This document shows, piece after piece, positions 41,501 to 56,500 of a stretch of DNA of 64,000 bases. Source of the stretch: Carposina sasakii. Taxonomy: Eukaryota > Arthropoda > Insecta > Lepidoptera > Carposinidae. The translations under genes and the position numbers were made by a program. The stretch spans positions 5,498,716 to 5,562,715 of the forward strand of contig CP053163.1 in the NCBI GenBank assembly GCA_014607495.2, in the 5' to 3' direction. The notes beneath the pieces are model-generated. The model did no database searches and was not told where the DNA came from. It saw only the letters and a program-made list of their open reading frames with translations. Position 1 is the stretch's first letter; each line of letters begins with the position of its first letter.

Positions 41501-44500
41501 ACGTATATTTTCTTATTCGTCATCAGAATGACACGATAGCTATTGATGCAGTCAATAAATAATCATCTTGACCTATATACTCTGCACGTGGTATATACAT
41601 AGAGGTACAATGATGCTTGACCCTTTCATAAACCAGATCTTTGGAGTCATGAGTCAGTTATCAAATTTCTGAATCTAATATGTTGCATGCGGAATATAAG
41701 ACGAATTGCGTGCAAACTAGACTATTTATGTAAGATCATTGCTTCATTCATCGATATTCTACAACAAAGAACAAAAATAACTTCCACTATGGTATGTAGG
41801 TATTGAGTGCGAATAATAAATAGTAACGAAAATAGTTCTGACTCACAAAATAGCATTTCAATTGGCTGAAATTGATGAAATCATTGGCGTAAAGTAATAT
41901 GATTCCGAAAACAAGGGTCAAACAAATTGACTTGTTACTCGTATGAGTGATACTCATACGATTCATTTGCATGTTTATGGTTATTCCTTAGGACTAATCA
42001 ATAAACGTTCATCGACACCAATCTCAAAGGGGAGCCAACAATAAAGAACTAATTAAGGGCTTTTACGTGCAAATGAGAGCTAACAAAGAATATGATACGA
42101 TATTATTAGTTCTATCCAGTGCCTGGCAGGCAACTATTAAAGTTTTCTACAATTTGCACTTTTCGTTGTGGTATTGGGTCTACAAGTCCTACTTATTATG
42201 AATTTAAGTGCTTAATCATAGTGCTTAATATACTGTTTCGTGGCATTTGTTTTTTGCGATCTTTAGTACTAATTTGCAATTAAGTTGTAAGATCTATATT
42301 GATCCGATCACAGTTATCCAGGAGTGCTGCGAATGATCTGTTTACTGTGATGCAGCTATTCCTGCAAGTTACATACATACATAGTATACCTAACTATGTC
42401 AAAATTCATCACAGTACAATCTGCCACGTGCCCACGTTTCCAAACAAAAGCTCACACAATTTCAACTTGTGTCCCGCTGTAACATGCTATAAGGATAATA
42501 AAGGTACGTCTTCGTAAAGACGTGTAGGGAAAAAGTACGGGACAATGTTTATACAAGAGACTGCGAAGTATTTCTTCCAATGGGAAACCATCATTAAGTG
42601 CGTTTGTGAAGATGTCTGATCCATCCACGTTGGAATTTCCTATTACGCAGTAACTGCGAGCTTCGTCGTCGTCGCCCGTAGGCTTACAGGAAAGCGTGAG
42701 CGAGTGCTCAAAGTCAGCGCACTATTCAAGCTGTTTGAAGACGTTTTATTTTCCCTTATACTATGAAATCACTTCGAAAACACTGCCACTTAACTTGGCA
42801 CTGTTGGAACTTCCTACTCATTCCCGATTCCAGGTAACGTAACAATCATTTACAGGAAACGACGGAATTGAAGTTCGATTGATGTGTTGAAACGAAAAGT
42901 TCAAACATGGTTTAAACTTTCATATTTTACAGAAATCTGTTTGAAATTTTCGTTGCTCGAAAAGCGTCAATATACCTACCTAATGTCGATTCCGGCAGTC
43001 ACACTTAAACCTAAACCTAATCTTAGTCAGATCTATCTCTCTCAGTCCTTAACATAAATGGCTGACAGAGAAAAGGACAGGTAGTACTAATTTTACGTTT
43101 AGGTTTAAGTGTGACCGCCGGAATCGACCATAATATTTCTGTATACGATTTGATTTCTTTCGGAATGGTGTTTAACTTTAAGTCTTAAACAAAATTACGA
43201 TTATTAAGTAAATTTAATTAGAACATATGAGTACAAGCCGAAAGCTTTCGAACTTAAGAAATGAACAGGTACTGAACAGTTTAGTAAATACAGTCCGTAA
43301 TGTAGATGCTATCCTATGTAATGTTATAAGTACTAAGGTTATGGAAACAAATTTACTCTATGTTAAGATCATTTTAATAAAGTAACATGCAGAATACGGA
43401 TGTAAATATCGCCCTGAAGGGCCGGACCGCGCCTTCTACTTAATTAAACCGTATCGACGTCAAGGGAACGACTAAGTACGAGTAGTAGGGCTACAGTTCC
43501 AAGTTATATGACTATGGTTAACACTTCACTGTTTGATCAAATAATTACTGGTATTGAGAATAACGTTATCTTGTGTGACAATATGGTTATTGAAGATTAG
43601 GGTCTGCACAGACTGTTTATATTTACTATGCCAAACTCCAAATAGATGACATTATGAAAATAAAATAATAAGTACATCGTACCATACCTTCATGTACCTT
43701 ACATAATATGCTTTTAATTGAATGACAAGTTAATTGAGTTGGAGCCGTACCGTTGCGGTCATATAGACTACTTAGAACCTTTGCAATGCGGTAGGGTAGT
43801 TTCCTATGGTTGAATCTTAATAACATCCTATTCTTATCAGAATAAATAGTCAAAATCATACCTTTCTGTAATTTTACAATTTGATTATGTGTCCAAATAT
43901 CCGAAAGTCCATTTTATAAACGTGAAATTAATTGAAAATTACAACAACACATGTCTACCTTTTGAAATCGTTATATCCCGGAAAGTTTTCACGCAAGCGA
44001 ATTTTTCTTTCGCAAATGTTTCTTTTATTTTATTCCGATATAAATACAAATAAAAAACTATAAACGACCCTTCTTCTGGTCAAACCACAAGTCATGCGTA
44101 TATCTTACCTTCAGATCTCCGGAAATATTAGCCCCGGCCTGGATACCGGTGACAGAGGGAAAGAAGATGGCGAATACGCTGAAGAAATCCTGGTTCATGC
44201 CCTCGCTGTATCGGAAGTCAGGGTAGAAGTTGTCCATGAAGGTTGTTGCTGAAAGTAATAAATTCGTTGATTATACTTTTCGGTAAACCCTACTTACAGC
44301 ATAGTTTTACGAAGTTACAAACCATAAAGTAATTTCTGTTAACACTAAGTACTTAGTTCAGTGATAGATACTTACTGTTCAGACCACTAAATCCATGGGC
44401 TATTTGGTCGACATTCGAGGGACCCATAATCGTGCCCACCACAAAGTCTACCATTGCACCCACGATAATGGCGATCAGGAAATTCTGTGAAAATAAAAAT

Positions 44501-47500
44501 TTATTTATAACTAGTGGACACCCGCGACTCCGTCCGCGTGGACTACAGAAAAAACAAAATGTCGAAATTATCCGGGATAAAAACATCTTCCCGGGATAAA
44601 AAGTAGCCTATATGTTAAGTGTGACCTATCACAATATAAGGTCTATCCGAAATTAGTGATTATCTTTTGACACGAAACTAGGTAGGTAAAAAGAAACAAC
44701 TATCAATATGGGACCAACTCCGAAATATTGAAAAAATAAATCTGCTGTTCCAATACATTTTAGTGCTTATAGTAATTATTCGAGATTGTATGGAACAGCT
44801 GATTTTTTTTTCAATATTTAGGAGTTGTATGTATTTGTTGTATGTATGTTTGTATGTCCCTTTGAAGCACTATACAGACCAAACGCCTAGGCCGATTTTT
44901 ATGTTTCACACGTCAATCGATTCCTCTTAATCCGAGGAGTGTCACTAAAAATACTATTGAAGAAAATAAAATATTTTCTAATGATGTAACATAACAACTG
45001 ATAGATAACAATAGTATTCATTCCATAATAATATTATAGAATTCTAGACCACCGGACATCTAAGTGCTCGTTTTTTTCTTTTCAGTTTTTTATTATTTAC
45101 ATAGTTTGGTTCTTTTTTACTTTTTTACGCAGTCGGGTTTTTGGATTTTTCAAATGATGTTTTTTTTACCTACCTAGTTTCGTGTCAAAAGATAATCACT
45201 AATTTTGGATAGATCTTATATATTCCTGAAAACTGCACCGAAATCAGTTCAGCCATTTCTGAGATTAGCGTGCACAAACGCACAGACAAACATACAAAAA
45301 ATCTAAAAATCATTCTTTTGGGTACTATTGCGTTGATAAAGGTCTCCTAAAATATATTTTTTTCATAATTATATTGTACATGTACAGACAGCGATCCGTT
45401 ACATTTATATTACATGTATAGATAGATAGATATAGAAGATAGATATCCGATACGTGTCCTTAAAAAAAATGCATCTTCTGGCAGGCAACTATAAAGTAAA
45501 CAAGTAGGTACTTACTATTACTAATCGTCGGTTTATTAATTGTATGTCGTGTGTACCATGATAGGTCAACAGTATAGTAACGTACCATGATAGGTCAACA
45601 GTATAGTAACGACAATAAATTATAAACTTTCCATGGGTGGGCGGGCAATACCCGGAGGGTGGTGGAAAAGTACCAATTTCATGACGATGTTTATATCGAT
45701 GTGCTATCATGTCTGTACCTATAGATTCATTATATCATCTTACCACTCTGTGTACCTGAATATTGAACCTGAATTCAGTATTTCGGTAGTAGGTCGACAC
45801 AAATAACATTTTCAAATACTTCTCGATATTAACTTCAATAATATTAAATGTTTCTCTACATATAACTTCCATTATAATCGAAATTCTTGAGATGCATATA
45901 TTGATATACACTTTTTTTATATACAGGATGTTTTTTTGTGGCCACCTTTAACGAAGGGTGCGTACTCTATACATAAACGATAAAGTAAGCATTTATGCCA
46001 AAAAAAGTATGGTTTTGGAGGGACAATTTGGCTTTTTGGTTGCTTAATTAATTAGGTTAGGTTTTTAGATTACTTGATCGAGTGGCGAAATTTATAGCGA
46101 GCATGTCCCTGCAGTGTTTATGCTGTTTATTTATAGACAGATATTAATTATTTCTCGTGACTAAAAATCTTGCTACGTGCGTCTATGTGCATTTATGCAG
46201 AAACGGACGACGCAGCGCCTATTTACTCAACTTTGGACCCTAATATTTTGGAAACCACACACTTCCCAGGTATGCTTCCATGGCGAAAAATGATCGTGAT
46301 GATGAGGAGATTCCGTAGTTTTCGGGAACGTTGACGACCAAAAATCACATGTATACTGGTCAAATCAATTTGACACTTACTAGCTAATTTCGTACTAATG
46401 TAAGCTACGAAATAGTCTCTCAAAGAATGAAATGAAAAAAACAGAAACATTAAAACTTGTAGATATTACTACTCTAACTCTTATATGTTCTTCTTATGGC
46501 ACGTTTGCATAGTTATTTGCTTATTGCATATGGAATGTGGACACTTATAATAAAGAAAATTGCTTTTCTATCACACGAACAAAGATACCTAACATTATCG
46601 GCGTGATCTGACAATTGCACTAGCAAGTACTAATGTCTAGTACTAGCGCAACCTACTCGCCAATAGAAATAAGTGGAAAGCTAAATATAACTCGGGAAGT
46701 TCAAGGAATGCATTGACTAGTGTTGAATGCAATATACATTCCCATTTGCACCTACCGGGATTCAAACCCAGGACCGAAATGAAAATCGTCAAATAAGAAC
46801 GCGAAGCTTTGAAATCTTTAAATTGGAGATAACATCGCGTGTCACATGTTCATTAGCTATTACATTTGTTAAAGGAAATATATTGTATGGAATTGTCTTA
46901 CTCTACGTCATACGGTAACGATATTAGTAAGATAGTGTAGTAGTATCTCAAAAGGTAGTGTATCTCAAAAATTCCATAGGTTTAAATAGGTGCTGTTTGA
47001 GCAAACTTCTAGATTTCTAGATTATATCAAACTATAAATAAACTCAGTACGAGTATCAAAATGTAGAGTCGCAGTATTCAAAGAACGTTTCATATAAATT
47101 TCCTAAAGTAATATAAAACTAAACTCATGTACCACTATCAATAATTTCTTTCAGACACTTATTGCTCTACTTACTAACCTATACGTACAGGCTGGGTATA
47201 TATACAGGGTGGGTGTGTAGCGTTGTTTACGCTATGTGAGGTCAATTGGGCAACCCAGCCCTGTCATTTGGAGCTCGTTTACTCCGTATACGTATCGAGT
47301 TACTATAACATAGTAGTTATACCGTACCCTAGTAGGTGGACCGTACCGCAGGCCGCAGACCGTGCTCTTTGTTTATATGCTGTTTACAATATCATTCAGG
47401 GAAATACTGAATGATTAATCCAAAACTAGCTTAATAATAACTGGATATTAGTTATGAAATTTCTGTGAGATAGGTATTGTTGGATTTTTTTGGAAACTTC

Positions 47501-50500
47501 TCGTCCATATTTTAGGCTGATTTCAGAGCTAGGCATACCAGCACCCGTATGATGAATTTGGTGAGAGCGAGATGTCTCACTTTTAAACGTCAAATCCACT
47601 AAGCTAAGTAATAACTAGACAAGGCAAGTGTTTCTTCTTGGTGTGTAAAAAGGGATTGCAAACCACTTCTATCAGCCCTAATTCATTCAGTCCTGGCCCG
47701 AGAACGAGTGTCTATTCTAATTCTTAAGTCTATTTTTTACATGAAAAGTACATACACTTAGTTTATCTAGTTATTAATAGCTCTGTGAATTTGACGTTTA
47801 AAAGTGAGACATCTCGCTCTCACCAAATTCATCATACGGGTGCTGACTTTGTTTCACATCCACCTGGAAAAACAACGGGAAACGATGTTCTAGCGCCAGT
47901 AGAGACTCTCACATAGCTCTTAGACCAGCTTAGCCTATAATCTATGAAAAATTATGAGCCGATTGCGGGAATCTCATAATTTTTTTGTTATTAGAGATGG
48001 CATTATAAAACGACCGTAAAACAAACGCCCAATCTTTGGCAATATAAGTTATGAAAGAAACCATATAACTGCCATTATAATGACATTTATAATGGGATGC
48101 ACCTTCTGGTAGACAGAAATTATCTTTAGTTTTCTATACACACCAGCGTCTACTACTGGACGTAGGCTTCCCTTAGGGCACGTCACAGGGGGTGATAGGG
48201 AGTTTTTTGCCCATAGTCACCAAGCTGGGCAGGCGGGTTGGCGGTGATAGTTTTATAATGATTAGATAGTTTAGGCAGTAATATTAAATACTATAATAAT
48301 ACAATGTTCGTTCATGTAGGTAGGTACTAGGTACCTCTCTATGTGCTGTTAAAATGTAGTTAAGATGATACTTGATAATGCCTGATGCACCGGTCACATG
48401 AGAACATTTAATTTCAAGGTAGGTACCTCACAGACATGTTATTTCAGCGACCTTCGCCTACCATAAAAATACGATATTAAAACAATATTATATTGTATGA
48501 TTTTATAGCCATAAAACTACCTGTATTTTGAGTAAATTATCATCATCGTCGGAATAACAACTTTTAAACCTATACGGGCCGGCCGATGAAGTAAAGTATC
48601 TATCTAGTTTATAAGATATCGTTGCTTTCCTAGTATTGGTTTCGTAATACTAAATAAATGAAAGCCTAAACAGAATGTAATTTTAATGAAATTTTGCTCA
48701 TACTCGTACATAACTAGGGACACATGTAACGACCTTACATATTATATCTAGCCATCTAGCTAGCTACTTGTTTGTGTGTTTACTTTACAATAAACAACCT
48801 GTAAATGTTTTCTTCAGAAGTCATGCTTAAATATGGATAGAAGCATTTAACCTAGATTATTATTATAAATAAACGGTTAGTACAAACCTGAGCTTTGCTT
48901 TCCCAATCCATTCCAACCGCGCATATAATACACATAACGATCAAGGCGATCGTACCGACTATCCTGACGTCATTGACTCCACCATCTATAATCTTCAGGT
49001 CACTTAGTTTGAGCAGATCGTTGAGGGAATCGCAGAAGCCTATAGTGTTCATGCTCGCTGCGACCGCGTTCGCGAACGCGAAAATGATGCCGACAGACGC
49101 GCCGAATTCGGGACCGAGCGATCTTGATATTATGTAGTAAATGCCACCTTGAACAATAAAATGTTTACGAGTGAAATTAAACTGGATTAGACTTCTAAGT
49201 GCCATTCGGGAGATACTATAAAAGTGAGATAATCTCGATTGTAGATAACATAGGTAGGTAATTAGGATCGTTCTTAAAATACACATGTTTGTTTTAGTCA
49301 CATTCTTACACCAGCTACCAAGTCTTATGAATCTAGGCCCTAGATTCTAGAGTAAGGCAATGGGATTTAAAAAAATATTCTGATTTAGGTTGTCCTACAA
49401 GATCCTGCAAGTGAACTCCAATTCTCACCTCCTTTAACTTCTCCATTGGTACAAATGGCGCTCATAGACAATGTGGTGATGACGCAGACGACAGCGGAGA
49501 TCAGGATGATGATCAGCGAGAGACCGATGCCGGCCTGCGAGACCACCCAGGAGATCCGGAGGAACAGCATCACCCCCCATATGTTCAGCAAGCATGGTAT
49601 TAGAACACCCTGGAAATTGCTTCAAGTTAGAAAATCGGCATATGAGAATAAGACAACATTCGTTTTATATTTATAAGGCAACCCAAACGAGGCAAATACT
49701 CCAGGCTGAAGGATGATGGATCCTATTTGATTCTATAGAGACTGTTAGAGTATAGTGTGGATGCAGCTTTAAAGAAATATTTTGCTAGCTAGCAAGGGCA
49801 TCTTTATCTATAGCTCTCAACATTCAGTTCTATGACTCAAGGTCAATCGTGTGTATAAATTGAATAGAAGTAATCTAAGGCTTTAGTAATACCTGAAGAA
49901 AAATGAATAAAATACATAACAATCTGCTAAGTACATAGTTATATCAAGGTACAGCAGATTTACTCTCAATATCCAAAAAAGAACTACTGTCTGAGCGCAG
50001 CTGTTGCGCCTACACTACGTTCAATTTAGAATCAAAACGATTAAAATTATAGCTGAGAAAGCTTTCCAAATTGATTCACATATTTTTTTAATAAAAAAAG
50101 TTACCTGAATCCATCCTAATTTGATTCCTACTGCAGGTGTCGGTGATTTTGTGTCTCTTTGTGTGTGTTCTTTTTCTTCCTGAAACAAAAAAATTCAGCT
50201 GTGTAACTTGTTATGTTACTCGCGACTGGTTGCAGCCAAAACAAAGATTCCGTATTTGGATGGGTTTTTGTAATCTAAGTAGGTATTTCGGGTACACATT
50301 TTTTAAACTACATATAGGGTAATACGAATTTCCATGGGGTCGATTCTGACCGCCGCTGTCTATTAAGACAGACATAACAAACGATTTCTTTCAGGTTTGA
50401 AGTGGCAAACAAAACATTGGGTCCAAAACGTCCTTTCGTAGTAAATCGTAGCAGAGGGTAATGGGGCTCCGCGTAGTAGAAGTACTACTCCATAAGTCCA

Positions 50501-53500
50501 TACGTTTACCTATCTAAATAATTGCGCAACCCGAATTTCCATTGTCACTATTATAATATTAGGAGTTCGGGCACCTAGAAATAGGAAGTTGAAAAGTTAT
50601 ATTATAAAGGAAGGTAGATGTTGTTGCCAGGGAAGTCAATATTCATGAAGTTGTACCTATTTACTAGAATAACACAAAAATATAAACACTGAGGAAATTG
50701 TATTACTTACAGTAAAACTAGTTTCATCACGCTAGTAAAAATAATCTCAAGAACACCATTCCTTACGTAAATATTTATTCGTCGCTAATTGTTTTTATTT
50801 GATCTGTGTTATTTATTAGATAACAGAAACAGATTATCTTAACTAAGAATAAATAGTTTTTACCTTTAACTGTTTGACTGTTTTCTGAACAATAGGTAAT
50901 CTAAAGAGCCTAGGTACTAATTGGAAAGATTCTTTCAGAACCTTGTTGAGGTTTTTAGATAAAATATGTAAATAACTGCTTTGTAAAAAAATAATGTTAT
51001 TATTTTGTACGGTACCAAAGAAAGAAATTTCCAAAAGTCCCAAGGGAATGGAAATTGTGTTTAAACGTTTTGGGTGCCCGCTAGTTTGCTAATAGGTTTG
51101 TATTAACAAATCTATATAGAAACTACAAATTTGTATTAACTGAATGTAATCTCAGCAGCAAGCAGCGTTATAAACTTTATCACCATCATTATACAAGAAC
51201 GTCGTAAGTCGTAAAATAGCGAAATGATGACAAAAGGATATGAGTGACATCTGTTTGCGGTCATCTCATAATATGATAGGTGATGGACGCAGCGTGTCCG
51301 TTTGTTTGTTTGTTTAGTGTACAGGTGAATTGAATAGACGAGATGGTCAGATCAGAAAATAATGGAGGAAACTTTTATTAACGTACATATTAGCTGCTTA
51401 CAATTTCAATGTTTTATATTATCTAGTGTGTGCAAGTAGAAAATTTACCATAGTTATTTAATTAATATGTGTGATCAAGTGGATACTATGGGTAATAATT
51501 GATGGTTTTCTTGTAAAGTGTTTATTTGAATAACAATCACTTAATTAATAACGTTTGGAATGTTTGCAATACATAATAATACGAGTCCTAATAATTGTAG
51601 CGTTACCTTCTGAGCGTGATTCATTTTACGCTCTATTATTTTCAACATAATTAAATGATACATCAAATTCTCCATTAAATTACTAGGAATGAATAAATTT
51701 AAATACCGGTATTCCCCACGCCCTATCTACTTCTAACTTGTATAAATAATAAAAGATTTTCGTAGATTTTTCCCAAGCCCTAATAGGTTAACAAAAAACT
51801 ACCTACTTGTTTATACTATGTACCTATATGACTCAGTAATAACTTGTTTAGATACTCGTACGTACGTGCCGACACAAATACAAGATTTTAACAAAGTTTA
51901 ATGAATAACGGAATTGTCAATGTGAGTAATCCACGTTTCCATACAGTACACATGGCTGTGTGTGTAGCCAGAACTATAAAATCACAAAAGAGATCCCACA
52001 GCCACTCTACGCATAGCAGGGGTAGTTGTAAATTTTCAGTGACAGGTTGCTAGCTTATCGCCTGAGAGAATGCCCGAAGTCAACTCTTACGACATGCACG
52101 GAAGAAGATGCAGTGCAGCACCCGTATGATGAATTTGGTGAGAGCGAGATGTCTCACTTTTAAACGTCAAATCACAGACCTATGTAAATAATTAGATAAA
52201 CTAAGTGTATATACTTTGCATGTAAAAAATAGACTTAAGAATTAGAATGGACACTCGTTCTTGAGCCAGGACTGAATGAATTAGGGCTGATAGAAGTGGT
52301 TTGCAGTCCCTTTTTACACACCAAGTAGAAACACTTGCCTTGTCTATTTATTACTTAGCTCTGTGGATTTGACGTTTAAAAGTGAGACATCTCGCTCTCA
52401 CCAAATTCATCATACTAGTGCAGGTGTGTATGTACAGGACACACGTATATAATCTACTTTGACTTTCGGAGAAACATGGTGCGTGCCGCTAAACGTGGAT
52501 TACCCAACTCTTATTTATTTGATAGTTATTCCAGTTTTTTTTCGTAAAATGGCCCATGGGGTGTACAAGAGTGATGCTATTCGCAGAGAGCTAGCAAGGG
52601 TAAGTCCTATTTTAGTCGCCTTTATGTGATTTCAGTAATTTACTCTCGTCCGGCTCTTGTTATTTCATCTAGCATTATTTAAGAATATTGACAGACGACA
52701 GTTCCGAGACAGACGACGTACTATGTGCCTCAGTGGTTGGGCGTCTTCAGACCCACGCGGAGTTAGCCAGCTTGTACCGGTGTGATCTGGTGCAGCTGAG
52801 TCGATAGGCGACCGTATATCGGTTTCTTGTAATCGGTGTGTCGAATTATGGGACTATCCTGTTTTTCCCGTGAACAAAGTGCTTGGGCAATGTAACACCA
52901 TTTCGCATTTATGTTAATTGTCGTCACACTCCCACCAATAGCGATTAGACTTAATCACGTGATTTGACTAACGCGCAAAAATGAAACCTTCCTATTAGAA
53001 ACTGTCTTCTTCCTCAGCCTATTCCACTGCTGGACGTATGCCTCCCCCACGGCACGCCACAAGGCTACTGCCACAGGGGGTTTTTGCCAATAGTCACCAC
53101 GGACCGAAACGCCCCAATACCCAGAATTTGCACACTTCTTCTCACCGACTTGGGGATAACTAACTGTATACTGGACGTATTTACTATGCTTAAATATACT
53201 TCTACTTAAGCCTCTGCCTAGCTATTTACTCTTCATCATAACCAGGTCTCCGTCCATTCCCACGCTTTAAATTTAAGAACTTTCCGATCCATCGGCCACA
53301 CGAGCGATACCACTTCAGGACCGTTCAGCTAGTTTACGTCTTTCCTAGGATCACGCAAAGATAAATCGCTGCTGTCGATCCTGATTATGATTATACGGCA
53401 CCGTAGGTCATTCATGAATACCTTCGGACGTTAAGTTTATTTGGCTTATCGTCAGGAAAAGCCCTTGTTAAACTCTCAAAGACTTACCTAATGTGTCAAG

Positions 53501-56500
53501 CATCGAGCTTAGCACAGTCGAATGATCCATGTTATCTTATGACTCGATTGAGGGAGCATGAAGCGACTACCACGAGGACGATCGCCTTATTTGATGTCCT
53601 TTCCATTGAGCTTAAACTTGCAATTTGTTTCACTCCCCCTGCAAAGAACGACAGTGGGACTCGTACCGAATGAATGACACTCAGCACTTCGATATATCGA
53701 TGGTCAAATGGCACCGTGGAGACACCCACACCATGTCTCGATCGAATGCCTTCTCATAGTCTGGGGGATTATACTCTTCCTGTATATTGCCGTAGCGATC
53801 TTGAATCATGTGAGAGCTACATTTTAACTTGTAGTATGGCTATGGGTCTAAGTTTTACAATTTACCACCAATCAAGCCTTACATGGAGGAAGTAAACCCG
53901 CTCTTTCATTAAAAAAAAGTTGCATGCCATATACCTTTTCCTTCTATTAAGATATACCTACATACCTACTTATCTACACTAATATTATAAAGAGGAAAAC
54001 TTTGCCTTTGTTTGGTTGTAATGAATAGATGCTCAAAAACTACTGGACCGATTCATCAAAAATTCTTTCACCGTTAGAATCCTTATTGGACCTGGATGAA
54101 CATAGGCTATACCAGATTTATTTCCCGATGCAATTCCCACGGTTTGAAGGCGACCAACGGGTAGACTTCTATATTTTTTACGAAAACCGCTATGAGACAT
54201 ATGAAGCTGAAATCGGGCATATATGTTCATGGAGGGACAGCTTCGAAGGAGAGAGATCTCTAGAAAATCGGATTGTCGCCGGAAACTTTTCCTCACAGGG
54301 AAGGGGACAACACGGGAATTCATGAGTTTTTACGAAAACCCTCATATAACATCATGAAGCTGAAATCGAGGCTGAGTATCATGTATGCTATTCGTGGGAT
54401 TCAGCGAGGGAGGACTAAAAACCCTGGGACTTATGATCACCTTCCCGGTGGTAGAGTAAGTTCCCAGATTTCGGGAATCGGGGACCTCAGATAACCCTAC
54501 AATATCCCACCGCAACTTACTCATTTCCTCTTCCAGCTCATCGAGCTTTGTGTCCTCCTTCAGCGTGCGCGAATTGTATGTCACCAGCTATAACCCACGC
54601 CTATGGTCCATTTTCGTAGCATTAGTACTGGAAATAGCACCCCTGGCTCCGGCATATATGACCGGCGTAAAATACATTTACTTCAGGGACAACGATGATC
54701 CGTTAGGAAACACTAGAACTGGACTCTTCCCGAAATTCCCATCGGAAGAAGGGATAAAGACCATACGGGATATTTCGGACGTTTATATTTGGCTTATCGT
54801 CAGGAAAACGGTTAAACATGTGTAATATTGATATGTTTGGAGCACTATATTTTGTTTTAGATTTTGGGGAACCCACGAGTGAAGCATCATGTGAGAACGG
54901 AGTTTCCCGAATATTCCCAGCGAGAGAAGGGAGGGACACTAACCCGTCGAATTAATCTTTATTACGACAACCGTACGATAACATTATACGTGCTACGTTA
55001 GATTTATCACTCATATAGCATCATAGTATGAACCTAGCTTTTAAATAATTTCATCTTCTAAGTAGCAGTCTCACTTACGGACATGAGGGCGGACGGAGTG
55101 ACGGGTCCGGAGCAGTCACACCCTGAGTGTAATATAAAATAATATGTCATCAGAATTATTTTGATGATATCGAATTACATTCTAATTACCCTTTTTTGCA
55201 TTTGTATTTTTAAGTATTTAGCCATCCAAAAACCTACCTATAATTACTTCTAAATCTTTCGTTAGGATACCGCGAGTAAATATATTATCAGGCACTAAAT
55301 TCTTTTTGTATTTTTAGCCCAGTTGGTGATTTTCTGGAGGAATGTTTGAGTAGACAATGTACTTTATATTACTTTAGAAAGAAAGAAAGAACGAAAGAAA
55401 GAAAACGTTTATTTTTCGCCACACACACACATAAAGAATTACAAGCTAAAATATATAAAGTGGGTCACATTGTCATTATTTTATTGTTATTATTTTATTT
55501 TAGTCCACTGCTGAACATACAGGATGTTTTTAGGCTGCCACCGTTTACAAATAAAGTATAAATATTATAAAGAAATTTTTTTAAAAAATCAGCCGAGTGA
55601 GATATAAATAAAGTATTTAATTAAAAAAATGTTGGGAGACGGTCATATTTTTCATTAACTTTATTTTTTGATTCGACGCATAATCATTGGTTTCTAGTCT
55701 CTGCGTTGGTTTTTCGTGAGGAATTTTTTTTCTGGAAAAATGTTTGTTTGAAGAAAAACCCTGTATAAGGTCTCCCCAAAAGTGGTGGTTAGATAGACCA
55801 TGACCAGCCACTCGTTGCTCGTTTACTGTTTGACAGAACTTGGGCAGAAGAGGATGGTTTAAGTTCCGTAAAATCTAGGTTGGATTCCCTTACAATACAA
55901 AAATTTTAATTTATATAGGTGTCCCAAGTCCTCGCCTACCCGTGGTTCTTGGTGATCGATCACCTTCAGAGCCTCACAAATTATAGCATTTTATTTATCC
56001 ATTTACAAATCGCGGGAAAAATATTTGCAAATACGGAACATTTGAACAAAAGCATGACCAATGAGACAAGGCTGAATGCCGCGACCTTTTCGGTGATATG
56101 ACCATTACACCATTAGATTCATCGCTTAATGACACTTTAATAAGAGGAAACTGAAAAACCCAAATATAGCTAAACATATGTTTTGCATACATCAGGGTTT
56201 TGTTAATCATAGACCTCAAAGATTCTCCCACCATTTTATTCAGGGCAGAACTTCGTAGATAGGTACTATTTTCTATGATTTCATATTCATAGAGTCATAA
56301 GATTAATCCTGCGACCTCGGGTCTCTACCACTTCACAGTCCACGAAATATTGGCATATGTATATTTTCTTTCTTACATACATACATATAATCACGCCTTT
56401 ATCCTTTACGGGGTAGGCAGAGCACCAAGGGCCGATAGAACCACATGGTGCCACTTCTGACCAATTTTGAGGGTATAGTTGAGATGTACAAGTTCGGTTA

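Larger units (their letters stand above)
29650..51280. repeat. Right unit of the ~22-kb tandem segmental duplication
   Basis: Partner of the left unit. Homology stops near 51280, where the left unit passes into the 25440-26600 junction sequence. The unit contains exons 3-19 of the complete gene plus its 3' flank. Confidence 0.85.
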
